Shown here in pieces: positions 53,108 through 62,780 of a DNA stretch of 64,000 bases. Under the pieces are notes generated by a model. It did not search any database, was not told the DNA's origin, and saw only the letters and a program-made list of their open reading frames with translations. The translations under genes and the position numbers were made by a program. Positions within the stretch are counted from its first letter, which is position 1. The number at the start of each line of letters is the position of its first letter. This DNA comes from Candidatus Latescibacterota bacterium (GTDB lineage: Bacteria > JAAXHH01), in assembly GCA_012270975.1 (NCBI GenBank), contig JAAXHH010000141.1:655089-719088 (forward strand). Direction: 5' to 3'.

Positions 53108-54139
53108 TCATATCTCGTACGTCGCCCATGAGCCCAGGCAGCCGTGCCCCCGGCGCACGTGGAACAGCCGTTTTTCGGGTTCCGCGATATAGCCCGAGAT
53201 CGAATGCATCTGAACCGCCCCGTGCCGGCAGATGCCACCGGGATCGTTCTCGTGATCGGCCAGCATCTGTTTGATCGTGTCTACGGTGATGGTACCCCAG
53301 TGTTGCTGTACCAGGGCCTGCATCCGGTCCAGGCGCGGACAGGAATCGGGCAGAAAGCCGGTTTCATGACCGGCAAACTCCGAAGTCAGGTAATGGTTGG
53401 CGTGTAGACAGGCATCCGGATGCTTATCCCTGAATCGGGCGATTCCCTCGGGTCGTACCTCCACCGCACCGATGTTCCCAAGCCCATCGCACAACATTAC
53501 GTTGGCGGCCGAGCAGGTCCGGTGCCTGGCGAGCAGTCCGACGCAGTCTTCGATCGTCCGCTGCTCCAGCATCAGGCGTTTGAGCGGGTAATGCGGAAGC
53601 CCCGGCTTCCAGGTGTAGTCATACAGCGCGTTGGCGAAATGGGCGACGCCGTATTCGTTCATCCCGGAATACCCCAGCTGGCCAGCGAAAGTGAACATCA
53701 TCGCCCGGGGGCGTCCGTCGCCGGGCTTGACGCGCAGTAGAATCGCTACATCGGCGTATTCGGATTCGAGGTCCTGGTTCTGCCCGGCCAGCGTCCGCCC
53801 ATCGGCCGTAGCCGTCCGCGTCAGCGTAAAGGCCGTGCAGGCCCCGTCCGGCATCTGCGCCGCCTCGGCGCGCGCCTGGCACAGGACCGCTTCCTCCAGG
53901 CTGATATCCGCACCGGCGGCCAGACCCTTAACTTCCTCGGCAAAGGCGGAGCTGAGGGCCTTAAACAACGGCCAGAAGCTCATCGCATTGCGGCATAGCA
54001 CGTCGCGGGACTTGCCCGTCAATCTTTCGATCCACAGCAGGTAGCGTTGCACGAGGGGTCCTGCCTGCACGCCGTGCTGATAGCCCATGTCATAGGAGCT
54101 TCCCGCTACTTCAACGAGCGGGAACGTGTGACCGGTCAT
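53108..54139 (-). CDS. C45-family autoproteolytic acyltransferase/hydrolase
   Basis: 343 aa NTN-type enzyme resembling acyl-CoA:6-aminopenicillanate acyltransferase. Its expected N-terminal nucleophile Cys after self-cleavage is in PDGACTAFTLTR, followed by AGQNQDLESEYADVAIL and NEYGVAHFANAL. Such enzymes form or break amide bonds. ATG 54139 has AAGGA upstream. Paired with an M20 deacylase and an OCD-like enzyme, which suggests N-acyl amino acid metabolism; this is inferred. Confidence 0.83.
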   Translation of the reverse strand: MTGHTFPLVEVAGSSYDMGYQHGVQAGPLVQRYLLWIERLTGKSRDVLCRNAMSFWPLFKALSSAFAEEVKGLAAGADISLEEAVLCQARAEAAQMPDGACTAFTLTRTATADGRTLAGQNQDLESEYADVAILLRVKPGDGRPRAMMFTFAGQLGYSGMNEYGVAHFANALYDYTWKPGLPHYPLKRLMLEQRTIEDCVGLLARHRTCSAANVMLCDGLGNIGAVEVRPEGIARFRDKHPDACLHANHYLTSEFAGHETGFLPDSCPRLDRMQALVQQHWGTITVDTIKQMLADHENDPGGICRHGAVQMHSISGYIAEPEKRLFHVRRGHGCLGSWATYEI

Positions 54140-54217
54140 CGTGTCCTTTTCCGGCTGGAATGCGAAGTGGACCAGGGAATCCAGGAACAATGCGGATCAT
54201 GGCGTTACATCGGACCC

Positions 54218-55225
54218 TCAAGGCGCAATGTAACGGTCTCCGCCAAACTCCACGCTGGTACCCATGCCACGTTCCAGCGCCTGGTGATAAATGTAGTGTG
54301 CTGAAGCGACGTCTTCGACTGCCAGCCCCAGGGACTTGAACAGGGTGATCTCCCGGGCTCCGGTGCGGCCCGCGTTCCGGCCAAGCAGGATCTCGCCGAG
54401 TTCGCCCCGGATATGGTCCTCGGTTATCGCGCCTTCTTCTTGCGGAATCAGAAAATCCCCTGCTTCGTTTACGGTCGATTCACGCCGGTCTACGAAAAGC
54501 CGGGCGCGCGCCACGGCGTTCGTATCGAGTTCCCTGGTGAAGGCCACGCTGGATCCGGCCGCATTGACGTGCGTACCCGCGCTGATCCAGTCGCCCATCA
54601 GGACCGGTTCTCGGGCCGAGGTCGTGGTACAAATGAGATCGGCTCCTGTTACGGCTTCGCGGGCCGATGCCGACGCCTCGATCTCCATGCCCTGCCGCCC
54701 GGTTTCCCGTTCCACGAAGGTCTGCAAATGATCGGGATTGGGGCTGTACACTCTTACCCGCCTGATCGTACGCGCCACCCGCATCGCGTCCAGATGGGTC
54801 TGCGCCTGCACGCCCGACCCGAGTATGGCGAGGTCACCGGCTTCTTCGTTGGCCAGCAACTGGGTTGCAACCCCACTGACGGCGGCCGTACGAATCGCCG
54901 TGACCGAACTGGCGTCGATGACGGCCAGCAGGTTGCCATGCTCCGATCCGAACAACAGCACCACGCCCTGATGCGAGTCATACGCGCTGCCGTGGTTGCC
55001 CGGATACACGGTGACTATTTTGATGCCCAACGCCTCGGGATCGCCCAGGTATCCCGGCATCATGCCGATCAGGCCGCGGCGATCAGGCAGCCACATCATG
55101 TCCCGCAACGGCTGCACCGCGTCACCGGTGGCGAGGATTCTGAGCGCCTCGGTCATCACCTTCATACAGTCGCTCATGGGAAGCAGCCGGGAGACTTCCC
55201 CCTGATTGACAACGAGCGTTTTCAT
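54218..55225 (-). CDS. Ornithine cyclodeaminase / mu-crystallin family protein
   Basis: 335 aa NAD-binding enzyme. Substrate-binding N-terminus (MPGYLGDPEALGIKIVTVYPGN), TAIRTAAVSGVATQLLA, Rossmann motif LAILGSGVQAQTHLDAM, and GTHVNAAGS. The family includes ornithine cyclodeaminase, alanine dehydrogenase and ketimine reductases; the substrate is not decided. First gene of the minus-strand trio. Confidence 0.9.
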   Translation of the reverse strand: MKTLVVNQGEVSRLLPMSDCMKVMTEALRILATGDAVQPLRDMMWLPDRRGLIGMMPGYLGDPEALGIKIVTVYPGNHGSAYDSHQGVVLLFGSEHGNLLAVIDASSVTAIRTAAVSGVATQLLANEEAGDLAILGSGVQAQTHLDAMRVARTIRRVRVYSPNPDHLQTFVERETGRQGMEIEASASAREAVTGADLICTTTSAREPVLMGDWISAGTHVNAAGSSVAFTRELDTNAVARARLFVDRRESTVNEAGDFLIPQEEGAITEDHIRGELGEILLGRNAGRTGAREITLFKSLGLAVEDVASAHYIYHQALERGMGTSVEFGGDRYIAP

Positions 55226-55507
55226 TCGATTCGGTCCTCCCGGGAGGTTCAGCCTGCGGGAACGGGCATGATTAATGCGGCGTCGGCGACGGTTGACTGA
55301 GATTTGACATTCATCCGGTGCGAATCATCTATAGAATGTATCAACTACATCTTATCGGATCATGGCATAGCCGTCAACGCTATACATCCGGCCTCCAACC
55401 GCGTCGACCGGGACGCCGGGTCACATTATCTACACGTCGTTGCCCGCCCGGCGAAGCGGTGTACTGCGCCCTTGACCGGGACGCAGAGTTAGGCTTCCTT
55501 TGATGAA

Positions 55508-57882
55508 ATGTTTGCACATTACCTGAAAACCGCGTTACGCGGCCTGCGGAAGCGCGGGTACTATACGCTTATCAATGTTACGGGGCTATCCATCGGCATG
55601 GCGGGTTGCCTGCTGCTGCTGACGCACGTGCGGGATGAGCTCAGCTATGACCGGTATCACGAAAACGCGGACAGGATCCACCGGATCGTGATCGGGTCGA
55701 GCGGACAGGTGCCCGCTGCCATGGGGCCTGCTCTGCAGCGGGCCTTTCCCGAAGTCGAAAGTTCGGTTCGAATGATGCCCCCCGCGGGACAGTGGATGAT
55801 GCGCGCGGGAGGCCAGGTGTACTACGAACGCCGGGTCTACTGGGCAGACCATTCCCTGTTAGAGATCTTCACCTTTCCGCTGATCGAAGGGAACTCCGGC
55901 ACCGCGCTGAAGACGCCTTACGCCGTGGTCATCACCGAAAGTACCGCGAAGAAGTACTTCGGTGCTGACGACCCGGTCGGGAAAACCATAGCGGCCGACG
56001 ATTTGTTCGAGCTTACGGTCACCGGCGTCATTCGCGATGTTCCGCCCAATTCCCACATCAAGGCCGATTTCTTCATTTCCATGGTAACCAGAACGGCAAT
56101 ATACGAAGGGGATCCGTTGACTCGATGGACAGACCGGCGGTACTTCACCTATCTCCTGCTGGCCGAAAGCGCGGACAAGGCGGAACTGGAAAGGAAGCTG
56201 CCGGGATTTCTGGATATCCATATCCCCTCAGCGCTCAGGCCGGAAGGGCGTGCCATGCTGCAACCGGTAGTGGATATACATGTATCATCCAACCTGGCGA
56301 ACGAGATGTCATCCAATACCAACCGGGTTACGCTGGTGCTCGTTACGTCCGTCGCCGTGGTGCTGCTGCTCATCGCCTGTTTCAACTACGTAAACCTGGC
56401 TACAGCGCTTTCCGCCGACAGGTTGCATGAGTTCAGGATAAGAGCTCAGATGGGGGCCGACAGTGTACAACTGCTCAAACTGTACTTCGTTGAATCCATA
56501 CTGGTCTCCCTGTGCGCCTTCCTGTTCGCCATCGGTATCGTCCAACTCACCCTTCCCGCGTTCAACGCCTGGCTGGGGAAATCCTACGCTCTGCCGGGCG
56601 CTGACTGGTCTGCCGGGTGGCTTGGGGTTTTCTCCGTAATGCTGTTCCTGTCGGTTTTATCCGGTACGTATCCCGCCGTAATGCTCTCCAGGGCCAGATC
56701 CCTGATCACGTCCCAGCGCATTCCAACCCCGGGAAGGGGTCGTTACGTCCTGCGCAAGGGACTGGTGACCGTTCAGTTCATCGTGACCGTAGTCGTCCTT
56801 ATCGCTTCCGGAGTGATGTACCAGCAACTGTCTTTTGTACAGTCAAAGTCCACGGGACTCACCGATGATCCCCTTATCGTGATCACCGCCACGATCGACG
56901 GAATTCAGAAGAAATACGATGCCCTGAAAGAAGAACTGCTCCGAACTCCCGGGGTTACCGGGGTCACGGGTTCGCTGACGATACCCGGAAACGTGGGCGG
57001 ACGCGGTCTACTGCGTACATACAAAGTCCGGCCTGGGCACGATGCCGCTGGACAACAACTGGAGATTCCCACGCTTTTCGCCGATCTGGATCTCATCGAG
57101 ACCCTGGGCCTGAGCATGACGGTGGGCGAGCTGTATTCATCGAACCCCGCAAATGGAATCGTCATGAACGAAACCGCGGCGAGGCGCCTCGGCTGGAATC
57201 CACCGGAGTCGGCGGTCGACCAGATGATCAATATGGAAACGCCATGGAACGAGGGGATTTTCAGGGTGACCGGCGTGGTACGGGATTTTCACATGAAATC
57301 ACTGCATCATCCCATCGAGCCCCTGTTGATCGCCAGGACCCTGGGGTATCCCGGATACATCCTGATCAGGCTTCACCCGGACCGGGTCGATCTTGCCATG
57401 GAGGATCTGGAAGATACCTGGAAAGAGCTGTTACCTCAATATCCGTTAAGCTACTCGTCTATGGACGATCTCTTCAGCGAACAATATAGAAACGAGGAGA
57501 CGATAGGCTCGTTGTTGATCGGGTTTGCGCTGATGATGTTGTTCATCGCGTGGGCGTGGTCGGGCTCGTGGCGTACAGTACCAGGAACAGGGCGAGGGAG
57601 ATCGGTATTCGCAAGGTGCTCGGGGGGAGCGTCGCCGGTGTGGTGTCGCTTCTGACGAGAGAGTTCCTGGTGCTTGTTTTGGTGGCGAATCTGATCGCCG
57701 TGCCTATTGCCTATATCGCCATGACCTACTGGTTGCGGAACTTCGCCTTCAGAATCGAACTGGGTGTTGCGCCGTTTGTCCTGGGCGGGCTGTTCACCCT
57801 GGTCATCGTCTTGTCGACAGTCGGCTATCATGCGGTCAGATGCGCGACTGCCAACCCCGTGAACGCCATTCGATCCGGGTAG
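55508..57882 (+). pseudogene. FtsX/MacB-family ABC transporter permease, frameshifted
   Basis: The first frame (55508-57655) holds the N-terminal helix, the MacB-type periplasmic domain (ELSYDRYHENADRIHRIVIG) and the first FtsX block (LLIACFNYVNLATALSADRLHE), but it runs out of homology after LIGFALMMLFIAW. The missing C-terminal block, GVVGLVAYSTRNRAREIGIRKVLGGSVAGVVSLLTREF and two more helices to NPVNAIRSG, continues in another frame (to 57882). One base is missing near 57550-57560. This is a real single-base lesion or an assembly error. Without it the protein would be about 790 aa, the usual size. Confidence 0.85.
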
Positions 57883-57997
57883 TCGGTCCGCGGCATTGCC
57901 TAGGCGCGCGGACGCCGTGCTGACGTATCAGATACTCGACGATCCGTCCATCAAGCAATGAGAGAAGCCGGTCGTGGAGGCAAAGATCGCACGGCGA

Positions 57998-58744
57998 TCA
58001 CGCCTTCGCACCGCCGGGTTCGAAGTATGACCGGTAGGCTTCGTTTTTTAACACCGGAACGCAATCGCTCGCGTCGTGCGCCGCGGCGAGCCGCACGTCT
58101 TCCTCGAATCCCCTTCCGATCAACTCTTTTCCGGAACTCGATGCGCTCAGGATCGATGCCAGATCATCCCTGAACTTGTTGTAGGCCGCGGCCGCCGTTT
58201 CGGCTTCCGGCGAACGGGTGCCTTTCAGCGCATGTATGATGGCTCCCGCGCCGACCAGGTCTTCGATCGCGGGCCTCAGGGTCTGCTGTTCCTTCCAGCG
58301 TTCTCCCGCGGGGATGATGCTGATGCCGGTCTCGTATTGCTGCAATGCGCCGGCAAGGGCTGTCGCGTTTCTGAGGCTTCCCGCGTATGTCGGGATGTCG
58401 CCGGTCGACAGGGAGAGTGTAGATCCGTTGGGAGAGGGCAGGACCAGGGCGGTGCCGGCGGGTATGCTCAGGAGGGAAGAAGGGGACAGCGAATAGCCGC
58501 CGCCCTCGAATTCTCGGGTGGAGTTGGCCAGGAGGGCGTTACGCGATCTGGCATAATCTGCCGCGGTATGGTCCCTGGAACGGTAAGGATAGACGATAGC
58601 CCCATTGTCCACGGCAATGTCTACGCTGGTGGAAAAAGAAAGGACATCGACGACGACTACGGCCCTGCTGCCGGGCAGCAAGGCCAAAAGTCCTTCGGCT
58701 CCCCACTCGCAGCGGATATCGAACGTTCGCTGGTCATAGTACAT
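57998..58744 (-). CDS. 2-phosphosulfolactate phosphatase family protein (ComB-like)
   Basis: 248 aa. VVVDVLSFSTSVDIAVDNGAIVYPY matches the ComB motif (VVIDVLRATTT), and SPNGSTLSLSTGD matches its second conserved loop (SPNGS). ComB dephosphorylates phosphosulfolactate in coenzyme M or sulfolactate pathways. No other genes of those pathways are near, so the physiological substrate is open. Confidence 0.85.
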   Translation of the reverse strand: MYYDQRTFDIRCEWGAEGLLALLPGSRAVVVVDVLSFSTSVDIAVDNGAIVYPYRSRDHTAADYARSRNALLANSTREFEGGGYSLSPSSLLSIPAGTALVLPSPNGSTLSLSTGDIPTYAGSLRNATALAGALQQYETGISIIPAGERWKEQQTLRPAIEDLVGAGAIIHALKGTRSPEAETAAAAYNKFRDDLASILSASSSGKELIGRGFEEDVRLAAAHDASDCVPVLKNEAYRSYFEPGGAKA

Positions 58745-58897
58745 CTCAAGCGCTCGGTCACCTGTTACAATCCCTCAACCTGAGACTCACTGAACCGAAT
58801 AGTATAAAGGAAACCGTTGCAGGGGATCAATGATTATAGCGCGGGTTCGTTCCAATCCCAGGTGCTGTAAACTGCCCGAAACAGAAGATCAAACGCC

Positions 58898-59068
58898 TTA
58901 CTCCTCTTCGCCGATGGTTCTCTTCAAATACCTGTTCAGCTTGTGGGTTTCATATCTGAAGTCGTCAATATGCCTGGCTATGGTGGACAACAGGATCACA
59001 ACCTCTCGAAGGTCTCCACGCAGTTCATTCAGTAACGCGTTAATCTGCTGCGCCTCGGCGTCTCTCAT
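58898..59068 (-). CDS. Small helical protein
   Basis: 56 aa (starts MRDAEAQQINALLNELRGD, ends RYLKRTIGEEE). AGGAG with 6-nt spacing before ATG 59068 supports translation. Predicted as one or two amphipathic helices (NALLNELRGDLREVVILLSTIARHIDDF). No family is recognised. It is below the size usually called but has good signals. Confidence 0.6.
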   Translation of the reverse strand: MRDAEAQQINALLNELRGDLREVVILLSTIARHIDDFRYETHKLNRYLKRTIGEEE

Positions 59069-59213
59069 AAAACTCTCCTGATCGGACGATTCATGTGACT
59101 CAGTCCGGGATCCATCAATTAACGATACTTATAATTTCCATTTGTTGAATCTTTATAGAAACTATAAATATAAGTCAATGTATTTATGTTTGGAACATGG
59201 ACTTCGTCGAAGT

Positions 59214-60023
59214 CTAAGTCGACGCTTCCAGCGTGAAGGTCTCTCTGCCATCCAGGCCGGATACCACCGGGTAGGTTTTGCCGGTCGGGCTACCGTCCTT
59301 GGGGACGTAGCGCACGTGGGGCGGAAAATAGGCGTAGAGTGCCGTGTTGCGCGGACGAGGGGACTTGTTGGGACCGGATCCGTGTACCATCAGACTGTGA
59401 AAGAAGAGCGCGCTGCCCGCCTTCAGCGGCACATCGATCTGCCGCGCCTCTTTCAAATCATTTTCGTACACCACTTTCGCGTCCTGTGCCTGCGCGATGA
59501 GTCCCCAGTCCTTCAATCCCTCCTTGTGACTCTGCGGGATGACGTTGAAACAGCCGTTCTCGGTCGTGGCATCGTTCAGGGCGACGCTGACCGTCACCAG
59601 CGCGGGCGGATCGATGGGCCAGTAGGCCGAATCCTGATGTGGCGCGTGGGCGGAGCCGTGAAAGGCGGGCTTGAGCATCAGGGTGCTTCGGAACAGGAGC
59701 AGGTCGGATCCGAGCAATTCACCCAATACCCTGAGTAGATTCGGGTGGACCGAAAGATTGCGAAAAAACTCCGATATTTCCCGGGTGTTTTCGATTTTCC
59801 GCAGCACGGGCAGGCCGTCCGGCCGGTTGGCGCCCTCGGCGTACGGTTCGCGCTGAAAACGCGCGACTCCCGGATCCCCGGCGGCCTCGAGCTCCGCGGA
59901 CAGCCGGTGCAGGCGTTCGATTTCCTCGCGACACGCGTCCAGTTCGTCTTCCGATAACACGTCTTCGACGATCAGATATCCCTCTTCTTCGAAAAAGGTT
60001 TTCTGTTCAGCCAGGCTCGTCAT
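59214..60023 (-). CDS. Phytanoyl-CoA dioxygenase family protein
   Basis: 269 aa Fe(II)/2-oxoglutarate oxygenase. The metal triad is visible: HQDSAYWPID (HxD) and a distal His in HSLMVHGSGPN, with R-N-T in RPRNTALYAYF as the 2OG-binding Arg. ATG 60023 after AGGAG is preferred; the upstream frame to 60059 lacks a Shine-Dalgarno. PhyH proteins are greatly expanded in Poribacteria/Latescibacteria; substrates vary. Confidence 0.9.
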   Translation of the reverse strand: MTSLAEQKTFFEEEGYLIVEDVLSEDELDACREEIERLHRLSAELEAAGDPGVARFQREPYAEGANRPDGLPVLRKIENTREISEFFRNLSVHPNLLRVLGELLGSDLLLFRSTLMLKPAFHGSAHAPHQDSAYWPIDPPALVTVSVALNDATTENGCFNVIPQSHKEGLKDWGLIAQAQDAKVVYENDLKEARQIDVPLKAGSALFFHSLMVHGSGPNKSPRPRNTALYAYFPPHVRYVPKDGSPTGKTYPVVSGLDGRETFTLEAST

Positions 60024-60153
60024 CGCACGTCTCCTGGTAAATCCCTGCCATCGAATCAATCATGTCCCTGAGCGTTCTGCCGCCGGTTTCCTCCACTACG
60101 CGACGCGCCGGCCATGTCGGCCTGCTTTCATGCTGACCAATGCTGACCAAGGC

Positions 60154-60615
60154 CTACCGGCTCCGTCCCGAAAACCGCTTCAGATACCCTTTCGCCGGTT
60201 CGTACACCCAGTGCGTGAACGCGCACAAACCGACGAAGTCGCATGCAAAAACGGGCAGGCGGTAGACCGCCACTTCATCATATCGGAGCACGGCACCGCT
60301 GGCCCCCATGGCGGCAACCAGGAACGAGAAGGCCACGAGCCGCCGTGCGTCCCGGTCCCGCGCCAGCGGGGCGTACAGGATGCCGAGCAGTGCGGTATGA
60401 AAGATGATGAATCCCGCGTAGCCGTTTCTTGTGGCCTGGGTGATCTCCCATTCGTACCTGTAGTGCCAGACGAGCAGAACGTGGGCGAAAACGATCAGCG
60501 CGACCGGCAGCATGTAAGCCCGTCGGTGGCGGTTTGCCGCGACCAGGACCATGTTCGCTGTCAACCCGGCATAGCCGATGATAGCGGCAAGAAAGGTGAT
60601 TGTCTCGATATCCAC
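60154..60615 (-). CDS. Small multi-pass membrane protein
   Basis: 153 aa with about four membrane helices (TITFLAAIIGYAGLTANMVLVAA, MLPVALIVFAHVLLVWHYRYEW, GFIIFHTALLGILYAPLA, LVAFSFLVAAMGASGAVL). No family is recognised. The gene stands alone between PhyH and the 60.7-kb structured region. Confidence 0.6.
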   Translation of the reverse strand: MDIETITFLAAIIGYAGLTANMVLVAANRHRRAYMLPVALIVFAHVLLVWHYRYEWEITQATRNGYAGFIIFHTALLGILYAPLARDRDARRLVAFSFLVAAMGASGAVLRYDEVAVYRLPVFACDFVGLCAFTHWVYEPAKGYLKRFSGRSR

Positions 60616-60730
60616 TGTTCGCGACCGGGCCTACATGGTTTCGGAAACTGAAATTCGCATTCGATGACCGATTTACCACATCTTTTTTAATGCATCTTTT
60701 TTGGTAATTCGGAGTCTAATAGAGTAGACA

Positions 60731-60896
60731 GGCAGGTATCGAAGCACGTGACGAGATCACGGCCACGATCGATTTCCTGCCAATGGTCATAGGATCGATA
60801 TGACTCCGGCGCCCCGCGGGAGCATATCCATCATACAGCGACGGCATACCTTGCCGCTTCCCACGCGGTCTCCCTTATGCCGTCGCTTTCTTTTTT
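60731..60896 (+). ncRNA. Candidate structured RNA ending in a terminator
   Basis: Three successive strong hairpins on the plus strand in a gene-free gap. First, GGCAGG/CCTGCC (60731-60736, 60776-60781) enclosing ATCGA/TCGAT and CGTGA/TCACG. Second, GATATG/CATATC (60797-60802, 60823-60828) with CTCC/GGAG inside. Third, a perfect 12-bp stem AGCGACGGCATA/TATGCCGTCGCT followed by TTCTTTTTT. The flanking genes are on the minus strand, so this transcript would be independent. No RNA family is recognised and the promoter is weak. Confidence 0.45.
60837..60896 (+). terminator. Rho-independent terminator-like inverted repeat, plus strand
   Basis: Perfect 12-bp arms (60837-60848 and 60876-60887), 27-nt loop, then TTCTTTTTT. 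The U-run exists only on the plus strand although neighbouring genes are on the minus strand. Confidence 0.6.
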
Positions 60897-60898
60897 CC

Positions 60899-60959
60899 CA
60901 GATCCTGCGCATGTGACCCAGAGCCTTCGCATGCGACCTAGATCCTGCGCATGGCTACC
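60899..60959. repeat. Three tandem 20-bp units at the PcfJ-like gene end
   Basis: CAGATCCTGCGCATGTGACC (60899-60918), CAGAGCCTTCGCATGCGACC (60919-60938) and TAGATCCTGCGCATGGCTACC (60939-60959). The last unit overlaps the stop and final codons (MRRI) of the minus-strand gene; the other two lie just downstream of it. Confidence 0.85.
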
Positions 60960-62641
60960 GATCTCGCGCCGGGCAGCGTCAGGCCTTCCTGTTTTGCCCA
61001 CTTCATCAGTATGTCCCAGCCGTCCTGGGCGCGGCCGCTGTGGGCGTCCAGGGGTCGGGTGTTGCTCCGCCCGCGTACCTGGCGGATATACCTCTTGTTG
61101 TTGACCAGTTCGATGGTGAGGACGCGGCGGGTGTTTCCCGAACTCAGGTACCCTACCTGCATGGACCAGATGGACCGGTGGCCGTTGGCGCACGAGGTCT
61201 TGTAGGTCGCCACGCAGTGTCGCATGGCCTTGCCTTCTTCCATGAGAGCGCGGTCATTGAGGATTTCCTCGATCTTCCAATTGCGTATCTCGCCCGCGCT
61301 TTCATCCTCGTCGACCCATTCAAAGCCCCGGATACCGGATGACGGCCAGGTTTTGGGGGTCTTTGCCCGCGCTTTCGACAGCGCGTTGTGCCAGGCGTCC
61401 ACCCTCCTGAGCATGGATTCGGGCGTTCGGCCCTTCATCGTGAAACCCGGCTCGGGCGGATCGTCCATGTAGACGCTGCCGTCCGGATTCCGCCGCTCCT
61501 GCCTCGCGAACCGCTGGTGTTGAATGTAGTCGACGATGGGCCCGACGTGGGCTACGTCGAGCATGGGATTGTTCACGAAGAAGTGAAGCACGGTTTCCCA
61601 GAATGCCCCTTCTTCGAACTGCTCGCCAAGCATCGAATCGCAGACCGCTTCGGCCAGCAGGTCGTCGCCGCCCAATCCCACCACCTGCGCCCAGCGGAGC
61701 GCCGCGTCCACGGTGTATTCGGACGGCGCGGAAAGCGCGAAGACGTGGGCCATGCGCTTGGTCAGGCGCAGGGGAATGCCGGCCTTCCGGATGTTCTTGC
61801 CCGTGCCTACGTCAACGAACCAGCTTTGCCGGTCCCTGGCCCCGTCGTCCAGGCCCATGAAGAAGGCGGTATCCATGCATGCCGGTACATCGTAGTCCGC
61901 CAGTAGATGACGGGCCAGGGCGCCGAATTGACGACGGCCGTTGTGGCTGTCCGGCTGCCAGTCCGTCACCACCCGCCGCCACCGGCCGTGCCAGGTGGCC
62001 AGCGCGGCCAGTCCGTCCACAAAGTTGTTCCGGGGCATCGGTCCGTACCGGGGCACGACGGGCTTCAGATGAAACAGCCTTCGATTTCTTTCTACGTGCA
62101 GGAGGAGTTCGAGAAAAGCCGAGTGGGCGGATGGGTCTTGCAATTCGTGATGGAACAGGTGGTGAACGCGCAGCAGGACGGGGCTGGTCAGTTCCCGCTC
62201 GTCCGCCTTGCCCTCCGCGATACGGCGCAGGGTGTCCTTGCGCCTTCTCTTGTGCTGGCTGGCCGTGGACCTGGCGGCAAACCTCCGGTTACGCAGTGTT
62301 TGGTCGAGACGGATCTCCTGCTGCCGCTGCGTCTTGCTCTTCTGCAGGCCGTCCCCCACGCCGTTCTCCCGGCACCAGGCCCGGTAAGCCGCTACCGAGC
62401 CCAGACCGAGGGCGACGATATGCGCCTGAAGTTCGGCGTCCTTCCGGTGCCGGTCCGAGGTCTTCCGCGCCGCGGCCAACTCCTGCCGGCGCTGGGGCAG
62501 GGTCTTGTTCAGGCGGGCGTTGAATCCGTTCTCCCGGCACCAGGACACGTAGGCTTCCACCGTGTCCATGTGGAGCGAACGAATATGCCGGCGCATGGGC
62601 GCACTGAGGCGCGGGTCGGAATGTAGGTTGGTCGCGGACAT
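60938..62641 (-). CDS. PcfJ-like domain protein
   Basis: 567 aa. The C-terminal region LMEEGKAMRHCVATYKTSCANGHRSIWSMQVG...RVLTIELVNNKRYIRQVRGRSN is the PcfJ pattern (M-HCV..Y...C..G...I.S, then TIE and Q.rG..N). PcfJ-like proteins are found on plasmids, phages and islands; their activity is unknown. The N-terminus has a duplicated unit, VEAYVSWCRENGFNARLNKTLPQRRQEL and VAAYRAWCRENGVGDGLQKSKTQRQQEI. The ATG at 62641 lacks a Shine-Dalgarno; an upstream open extension is not protein-like. Confidence 0.75.
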   Translation of the reverse strand: MSATNLHSDPRLSAPMRRHIRSLHMDTVEAYVSWCRENGFNARLNKTLPQRRQELAAARKTSDRHRKDAELQAHIVALGLGSVAAYRAWCRENGVGDGLQKSKTQRQQEIRLDQTLRNRRFAARSTASQHKRRRKDTLRRIAEGKADERELTSPVLLRVHHLFHHELQDPSAHSAFLELLLHVERNRRLFHLKPVVPRYGPMPRNNFVDGLAALATWHGRWRRVVTDWQPDSHNGRRQFGALARHLLADYDVPACMDTAFFMGLDDGARDRQSWFVDVGTGKNIRKAGIPLRLTKRMAHVFALSAPSEYTVDAALRWAQVVGLGGDDLLAEAVCDSMLGEQFEEGAFWETVLHFFVNNPMLDVAHVGPIVDYIQHQRFARQERRNPDGSVYMDDPPEPGFTMKGRTPESMLRRVDAWHNALSKARAKTPKTWPSSGIRGFEWVDEDESAGEIRNWKIEEILNDRALMEEGKAMRHCVATYKTSCANGHRSIWSMQVGYLSSGNTRRVLTIELVNNKRYIRQVRGRSNTRPLDAHSGRAQDGWDILMKWAKQEGLTLPGARSVAMRRI

Positions 62642-62780
62642 GATGATAATGTATATACGCGGCGGTCTTTCCGGTACACTTTCACCGGGATACACTGAAG
62701 TCGCGGTTCGTTTGATCCCCTTCCCTGATGTCATCGTCGACGCTGCCGACCGCCGGAGGTCCTGACCCTCCAGGCCCTGC

